Of a stretch of DNA of 64,000 nt, positions 53,601-62,600 are shown piece by piece. Both the position numbers and the translations under genes were made by a program. Source of the stretch: Heloderma charlesbogerti (Eukaryota; Chordata; Lepidosauria; Squamata; Helodermatidae); contig JANEZZ010000520.1 in the NCBI GenBank assembly GCA_026122225.1, positions 682,001-746,000 of the forward strand, in the 5' to 3' direction. Position 1 is the first letter of the stretch, and each line of letters starts with the position of its first letter. Below the pieces are notes generated by a model. It saw only the letters and a program-made list of their open reading frames with translations. It made no database searches and was not told the DNA's origin.

Positions 53601-56600
53601 ATGAAAATAACTCCTTGGAAACAGTATCTCAAGTTCACTTGAGATACTCTCTTTTAGGGATGTCAGAGAAATCCGCAATGGATTCTAATGTGTTCGGATT
53701 TCTGTGAATCTAATCTGTGGATGCCACAGCAGACTGTTTTTTCCACCGAGTCATGCAGATTCAATGGACTTGCAAACCATTGTTTGTTGGTTTGTTTGTT
53801 TGTTTTATTTTGGGGAGGGGAGGATTTGTGCAAATTCACACCTGCGTGAATGCACATTAGCACAAGTGGAAAATATCCTGTACATCCTTTAAAAAATCCG
53901 GCTCTGTCAATGAGCAGACCATGGAACTAGGAATGTATGAAAGTCACTTACCTTTCGTGGACTATGTTGATGGTGGGAGGGGAGGCGTTCCGTCCCTCCC
54001 CCCGGAATCCTCCGTGGCCGGCTGTGCTCCACGGCAGCTCCGCAGAGCAGCCGGCCAGGCCCAACCAGGCCAGAGCCGTCCGCAGGCGGATTTCCGGCCG
54101 CGGAGGGCTCTGGGTAAAAACAACAACAATGCATACGCAAATGGCGGCTATGGCCGCCGCCATTTGTGTTCTTTACTTTTGCCATCTTAATCTACGTAAA
54201 TATTTACATAGACTATGACGGCGAAAATAAAGGGGAATGCAAATAGTGTAGCAGGCGCTATTTGCGTCCCTTTTTGATTCCCTGTTTTAGCTTATGTAAA
54301 TATTTACATAGGCTAAAACGGGGAATCAAAAAGGGACACAATTAGCGCCCGCTACGCTATTTGTGTTCCCCTTTATTTTTGCCATCATAGTCTACGTAAA
54401 TATTTACGTAGGTTAAGACGGCAAAAATAAGGAACGCAAATGGCGGCGGCCGTAGCCACCGCCATTTGCATACGAGGTGTTTTTGGGTTTTTTTAAACCC
54501 ATCCAACCATGATAGGCTCCGTAAAGATTTACGTAGCCTATCACGTCGTGTGTGTTTTTTAAAAAACCTAGCCATGATAGTTTACATAAATCTTTACGTA
54601 GCCTACCACATCTCTTTTTTTTTTTTTTTACAAGCTAGAAATGGCAGCGGCGGCAGCCGGTTGGAAGACCAGCCGCCGCAGCCGCCACAGGCAGAGCTGC
54701 CACCGCCTGGAAGATCCGCCGCAGGTGAGTCTCATCCCGGGGGGGGATCCACGGGGGGGTGGGGGCAGGCTGTTCTGCCATGGAGTTCGGGGGGCCAAAT
54801 GCACTGGCATTCGGCCTCACCATGATTCGTGGCGGAATTCTTTGCCATCCCTATGTGGAACGAAAGGCGCCTGACAATCCATGAAATACAGACAGGGCTG
54901 ATTTACCAACATCTATACATCCCTACTTTCTGCACAAATGCATTCCCTCATGGGGCTTCACATGGATACAAGACTGATTGTGTGAATCAGGCCTGGGGAC
55001 AAATGCTCTCACATCACATGCATATTCATCATTCGGGACTTCAGCATCAAATGAGGACAGATCAGCAGAGAAAGGCTTCCATATCAGCTTGTATCAATTC
55101 TCATTACAATACTTCCAATGGCCACACTGACTAGGAATGATGGGAGCTGTAGTACAGTACATCTAGAAGGTGTTGGGGGAGGCCAGTTTGGGGAAGGCTG
55201 CTTTATAGCATCACTCATAGGTTTGCTCAATAAAGTCCATGAGCTTAGCTATGCCTGTGAAGCTGAAATTCCTTTGTTATCTTGTTTTGGTTCTTCTTGC
55301 CATTTTTTTGAAAACACCTTTTTATTACTGGTGAAGAGTTGGAGGGAAGCTGTCCGAGAACTCCATGCAAGTCAAACTTGAGGGAATTGTGGATTGTGGA
55401 TTGTGATCAACTAACAGCACACAATGTTAGCCGCTCTGCATGTGTCTGCCATTTGATTTCTTTTTAAAATCAGTCCAGACAGGACCATTATTTTAAGTGC
55501 ATCTATTTTAAATGACAAAAATGCCTGTCCTTATGCAGGCATGTGCCTTTATGAGAAGAATGTCCTATACCTACCACAGATGCCGTTTCTCCATTCTTTC
55601 AGGTGTATTCCTCTTGCAGCACAATCTCTGGCATAGGCAGAGAATACATTGCAGAGGGCTTCTTTACTCTTCTCGGCATTGCAAGTGTCATACACACAGT
55701 TCTAAATGATAGACACACAAGCAGCTACTATTACTAAGAGTGCTAAAGGAAAGAACACTGTTAGATGATACTGCTACTGTTGCTACTACTGACAGTAACA
55801 ATAACAGCTGGCTCTTATGTTCAAAGCAGCAACAAAGGAGGAAACATAGATGACTTGTGCTTCTCCCTTGACCACTTTTTTTGTATGTAGGAACAAGTTC
55901 TCAGTCTGGAGAAAAGCCTCATGTAGAAGGATGACTATTTATGACACATACATGGCATTTACAAAGGGGAATGAATGCAACTTTACAACTGGAGCATGTT
56001 CTTTCTTTAAGCAAATAAAGATGTTTGATCCTACCAGTGCATACTCCAAAAGCAAGCTATGGATCTTATTTCTTTGGCTCAGGCCTACCTTCACCTCCAA
56101 GAAATTTGTATTGCATTCCTTGGCAGTGGTGGCTGGTGACTCCAGTTCTGGAGGGGCTGCTGCTTGGGGGCTGAAACCATTCTGGGGGTGAGATTCAGCA
56201 TTTAGAGCCTTGGCTCATGGTAACTAAAACCCAGAATGGAATCACTGCCCCTCCGGAACTGGAGTCACCAGCTGCAACTGTTCCTTGGGATAAAGGAAAC
56301 GCTGCTCACTGATCAGAGATTCTCTTGCTCTGATTCATAGCCTTAACTGACCACCAGAGGGCAACTGGTCACTATGATCCAGCTATAGTCATGCTTTAAA
56401 AAGGCGCTCCTGCCCTGAACACAGTACATATATGCAGTTTACTGCCACAAGGTGTCGTGATGGCCGCTGGCGTAGTTGTCATGATGCATTTGTTTATTTA
56501 GTACATTTGGTACATTTCTAATCCACCCAATAACTAATGAAGAGATGAGTTTTAAAAGACAACTAAATCCATATCTCACCTTGACATAAGGAGCAGGGTC

Positions 56601-59600
56601 GCTAACAGAGTGACACTTGGCAAATACCGCCTTTGTGTTCGAGAGAAGGGCACACCAATGCTGCCCAAATTTTTCTAACAGAAAAAAATGGAGAGGGCCA
56701 ATATTATTCACAAGATCTTAGCTTTTTGCATATTTTGGTGCTTCTTACAAGGATTCAGAATTTGCTATACATTTTTTTTTTCTGCAGATGCAAGGACTAT
56801 CTAAATGCCATACCAATGGCTGACAGTATCATCTGGATTGAACACTAAGGTGGTTATTTTGCTTAGCTTGTCATATACAGTATATGTTAAGAATACATTC
56901 TAGGAACATAGGAAGCTGCCTTATACCAGGTCGGACCACTGGTCCATCTAGCTCAGCTCTCCTGGCTTCCAGGCAGGATCCTTCTTCCCCAGCCTTTCCT
57001 GGAGATGCCAGTGGGTGGAGCTGGAGATGCCAGGGATTGAACCTATGACCTCTTGTACACCATGAGCTAGGGCCCTTTGCCAGATTTTCATCAGCCTATT
57101 GTAATGATTTCCTTTCCACCCCAATAAGATGGCATATAATGGACAGAATCAAATGGTGACTGCCCATGAGTGGCCAGCCCCACCAACTCTGTTGCTCAAG
57201 TAGGGTTGGCGGAGAATTTCTCCCCGAAACTTCGGGGGGCTGAGCGCCAACGTGTTCGGCCCCCCGAACAAGTTTCGGGGAGAAATTCTCCCCACACCCC
57301 GCCCCCACACACACCCCCCGGGACGGGATTTACCTTTCCCGAATGTCCCTCCCGGCGGTGGGTCCCGGCAGCGGTTCGTCGGGTCTTTGTCAGTGGCGGG
57401 GGCGGCAGCCGATCTTGCGACCGGCTGCCGCCACCGCCATTCCAATAAAACTAAAAAAAAAAAAACGCCCCCGTGATCGGCTACGTGACGATTAACGTAG
57501 CCTATCATGGCTAGATTTGCAAAGTCAGCCGTGATAGGCTACATAAATCGTCACGTAGCCTATCACGGGTGACTTTAAAAAAAAAAAAAGCGCATACGGA
57601 TAATGGCGGCCCCCATAGGGAGCCGCCATTCCCGTTCCTTATTTGGTCTCTGTAGTCTACGTAAAGATTATGTAGACTACGGCGAAAATAAGGGCAACGC
57701 TATTTGCGTTGCCGTTATTTTCGCCGTAGTCTACGTAAAGATTTACATAGACTACAGGGACCAAATAAGGAACGCGAATGGCGGCTCCCTATGGGGGCCG
57801 CCATTTGCGTACGCGCTTTTTTTTTTTTTTTTAAGTCACCCGTGATAGGCTACGTGACGATTTACGTAGCCTATGATGGCTGACTTTGCAGATCTAGCCG
57901 TGATAGGCTACGTTAATCGTCACGTAGCCTATCACGGGGGCGTGGTTTTTTTTTTAACTTTTAATTTCGCGGCCGGGCAAGGCGAGGCGCCTCCTCCCCA
58001 GCCTGAATTTCGGCCGGGCGAGGCGGGAAGCCTCCCCCCGGCCTGAATTTCGGCCGGGCAAGGCGGGAAGCCTCCCCCCCCCCGGCCTGAACTTCGGGGG
58101 TAGAGCAGCAAAGCGCCTCCCCCCCACCGTGAAAAGCTGCGAGACCAGGTAAGTGGGTTTCGTGCACCCCTATGCTCAAGTAGCTCCCGCCATTTGCACA
58201 ATGGAGATTTAGCACTTCTGGGGGCAACCTGAGAGGAGCGGAAGTGTTCATTTCTGGAACAGGGCAGGTTGGCAGATCTTGCATAAGGGAGCTCTGCTGA
58301 CCTGCCCCATTCCAGAAAAGGGCATTTCTGCTCCTTTCAGGTTGCCCCCAGAAGAACTAAATCTCTGTTGTGCAAGCAATGAGTGTGGCTTGCATAACAG
58401 AATTGGCAGGGCTGGCTGCTCCCGGAACGGAAGCAGCTGTGGGCCCTGCTTATGGAGGGGCAGCACTGGATACTGCCCAAATCCAGCAAAATGAATTATG
58501 CTCTGAAGGAGTTACTTCATGTACTCAGGCTTCAATCCTATGTGCACCTATTTGCATAGAAGACACAATGAACTGACTATGCTGAGTTAATGTGCAGAGC
58601 ACCAGGCTACACAATGACTCTATGTTAGGGTAGGGATTTCAGAGAATTCCACCACGGATCTCAGTGAGGCTGAATGCCAGTGCATTCGGCCCCCCGAACT
58701 CCGTGGCGGAACGGCCTGCCATCCTCCCACCCCCCGCAGATCCCCCCCGGGACGAGACTTACCTGGGGCGGATCTTCCGGGCGGTGGCGGCTCCAGCAGC
58801 GGCTTTGGCAGAGGCGGCGGCGGCAGCAGTTGGACTTCCGACCGGCTGCCACCACCACCATTTGCAGTCTTTTTTTTTCTTTCCCATTCGTTATAGGCTA
58901 CGTAAAGACTTACGTAGCCTATCACGTCTGGGTTTTAAAAAAAAAAAACACGTACACAAATGGCGGCAGCTACAGCCACCGCCATTTGCGTTCCCTATTT
59001 TTGGTTGTCTTAGTCTACGTAAATATTTACGTAGACTAAGATGGCGAAACTAAGGGGGAATGCAACTAGTGTAGCGGACTATTTTAACCAAAAATCGGGA
59101 ACGCAAATGGCGGCGGCTGTAGCCGCTGCCAGTTGCATAAGCGGTTTTTTTTTAACCCAGACGTGATAGGCTACGTAAGTCTTTACGTAGCCTATCACGG
59201 CTGAGTACAGGGACGCAAACAGCGGCAGCTACGGCCGCCACCATTTGCATCCCTGCTAGCCAGCGGCCGGATGTCCGGCTGCTGGCAGAGCCGGCCGGCA
59301 GCTCCGCGGAATCCCCGCGGAGTGGAGCTGGCTGGCCAGGATCCGGCGAGGATTCCGGGGGGAGGGACGGAGCGCCTCCCCCCCCCAGAGGAACCCGGCA
59401 GAACCAGGTAAGGGGGGTTTTGTACATCCCTATGTTAGGGGTGTATGAAACCCCACTTACCTGGCTCCGCTGGGTTCCGTGGGGGGGAGGTGATCCGGTC
59501 CTCCCCCTGGAATCCTCGACGGGGGGGAGGCGATCTGGTCCTCCCCCCTGGAATCCTGCCCAGCCTGCTCTACTCCGCTGCTAGTCTGCAAAGCCGCCGG

Positions 59601-62600
59601 CCAGGCCATTCCGCAGCAGGGGCCCCATACGGGCTGCTGCGGATGAAGATGGCATCCTGCGTAGGGGACGCCATTTGCGTCCCTATGCTAGGCTGTGATA
59701 GGCTACATATATATTTACGTAGACTATCACGGCAAAAGCAGGGACGCAAATGATGTAGCAGCCGCCATTTGCATCTCCGCTTTAGCCCTGATAGCCTACG
59801 TAAATATATATGTAGCCTATCACGGCTACAGCAGGGATGCAAATGGCAGCCACAGCAGCCCTGAAGACGACCTGGTGCCGCCTCTGGAGCTGCCGCCAGA
59901 GCCGCCGCCGCCGCATCCCCTGCCAGGTAGATCCATTCCGGGGGGGATGGCAGGGGGTGGTGAGGCCATTCTGCCACGGATTCCAGGGGGCGGATTCTTT
60001 AGAATCCAGCTTCACTGGAGTCCATGGCGGAATTCTCCAACATCCCGACTCTATGTTTACGAAGCAGTGGGGGGCCAGTAAAAACAATGGTTGTAGAAAT
60101 GGATTCTTATTATTAATTTCATTGTTAATTGTGTAGGGGTCATTTGTAAACCCTCCCAGAAACACTGGTAAAGGGCAGAATAGAGATCGACCAATGAAGA
60201 ACCAAATAAAAACAGAGGCCTGGATGTCCTTCCTTTTATGAGGAAAAATAGTACAGCATTTTAAGGAACATTATTGAGAGAGGGCAAGGTATAATATAAC
60301 ACCTTTATCTACTCTTTTCTGACAGGGGTCCTCAAAGCTATCTTGAACATCAGCACAGCTGGCCATAGTTTTCCATGAGTTCCCAAATGCAGAAGCAGAA
60401 TCTTCTACAATTCCGCTGATGGTTTGAAAATCATCTGTCTCCACATCATTGAAATTTCCACAAAGGCCTAAGAAGAATGAGCAAGTCACATGACACAAAA
60501 TATCCACAGAGCATTTGAAACAGCCTATTTATTCCATTAAATATATGACTCAGGGCTTGGGAGACATAGCTGGAAGACAGCCTTCTTTGTGGGTGACAAT
60601 CTAATCAAGATGACAGCCGTACACAACTGGATGTTGAGGCCACTTCCACCATCACTAGAATCAGGAACAGGAAAACAAATAATACCTATTTCTGCCCGGG
60701 TTGTGGTTGTGGACCAAAATTAGCAATATGTAAAGGGCCTCCAACTATAGTAAGAATCAGACCTCAAACTGTGGGTGAACTGGAACTGATGCCAGTGGCA
60801 TCATGAGTCAAACCTGGATTTTAGCAATCCTGAGAGACAGAGTGGATTAAATCACCAGGCTGAACTGAAGGGAGGAGCACATCTCTTTTCCCCAGCCCAC
60901 ACCACCTGCCTATCACTTGGTTGGAGCAGGAACAGTGTTGCCGATGGCAATGACGTTCCCCTCCTCTAGGGACCCATCACTGACAATGCTGCCACTGTCA
61001 TTGTAGGTAAGCAAAGGGAGCACTTTCCCCACCCTGCTTACTTCACTTCAGCGGGAGCACTACTGACAGTGCCGTTGGAAGCGATGTGTCTCTGGGTGCT
61101 CTGTGCTCAGAGACACTTTGCCTCCCCAGTGCCCTGGTAATGCTAGGCTTTCCAGGGTGAAAACACTCTCTAGAGGACAGGAGAACGGAGCATGCTGCAC
61201 AAAAGGGTGGCAACCAGGGACCATATGATTAGCAACACGTGGGTTTTTAATATCAATTAATCTAGTCAGTCAAATATGAGACATAAGATCAAGACAGAAT
61301 CAGCTTCCTTTTCAGATAAATAAATAAATAAATAAATAAAATTGTACCTTTATAGAGCCCTTCCCATCAGCAGCAAATAGCTCCTCCCCCCACCCCCAGA
61401 CTGTTCTGACAACATTTTTCCTTTGAGGAATTAGAATGCTTGTGAAGATTCCATGAAAGCTCAGCCAATGACATGGGAAGGCTCATTGCAGTAAGAAAAA
61501 TAAGAAAAATTATAGGAGTTAAGGGGCAGGGGAAGTGCCATACCAGAAATACGATTTTGGTAAGTTTGATCTACAGTTATGAAGATCTGCATAATGGGTT
61601 TCAGCTGCACTTGAATTTGTACCCGTGAAGAAGTCACAATGTTGACATAGAATGTAGATGGTCTGAAGAGAGTGATGCCATCTAATTAAAAAAACAAAAA
61701 AAAACACAAGAACATGCCTCCAGCTAGAAATTACATCCTAACAGGAATATCCACATTACACATATATCGTACAGCTTTTGTTGGGAATGTGGAGTGAAAC
61801 TGAATACTGACCTTTAGTTACGGGCAACGCTGCAATGACATTATTGATATAGACGTCTCCACAGGAACAGACTCTTATATTCTGCAAAAAGAAGAAGAAG
61901 AAGGAAAAAACATCGACGTTGACAGAAACACTTATTCTGGTGGGTGCTGGCAGCACTCGCCAGCATAACTCCAGCAACTTACAATGGCTCCTGAAGTGAT
62001 TAAGGCATTCTTCAGGCAAGTCATAGTATTTGAAATGCCACATTGAACGATCTCTCCAATGACCACCCAGGAACCATCTGTGTCCTGAGAAGGAGGCAAA
62101 AACACTCCATTAATGTGGTGGCCATGTCTGGCAACCAGGGTGCATATGGGTCTCATACCATTACAATCACTTGTAAGGGAGAGGCAGAGTGAGGTCCAAA
62201 TATGCCCCCCCATCCCTTTCCAACTGCTTAACAAGCAACTATCACTATTATCATAACATGGGAACTTTTATGTTTGTCTGCTTGCAAGACAGAGAGAATC
62301 ACCAGGAAAAAAAAACTATTATTCCTCCTGCACATTTAATCAAAAGTAGACATGTGTATATTTACCCTTCCAGTGTTCTCATTTTAGACAATTTAGACAT
62401 GGGTGTGACTTGTGGCACATGTCTGTGACATAATATTAAATCATAGGAAACAGTGCCCTTTATGGCAGGGGTGGGCCGCATCTGGGGGCCAATCCCCCCC
62501 CTGGACCCACTGGGGGCTACACTTTGCTGCTGGCCATCAAATTGGCCATTGAAATGCAGCAGCAGCAGCAACCCCCCCATCAATTTTCCAAGATAACACT

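Noticed and set aside
57300..57450. CpG-rich patches as CpG-island promoters of host genes
   Set aside because: Each CpG-rich patch coincides with a family A element; no host first exon starts there in the model.
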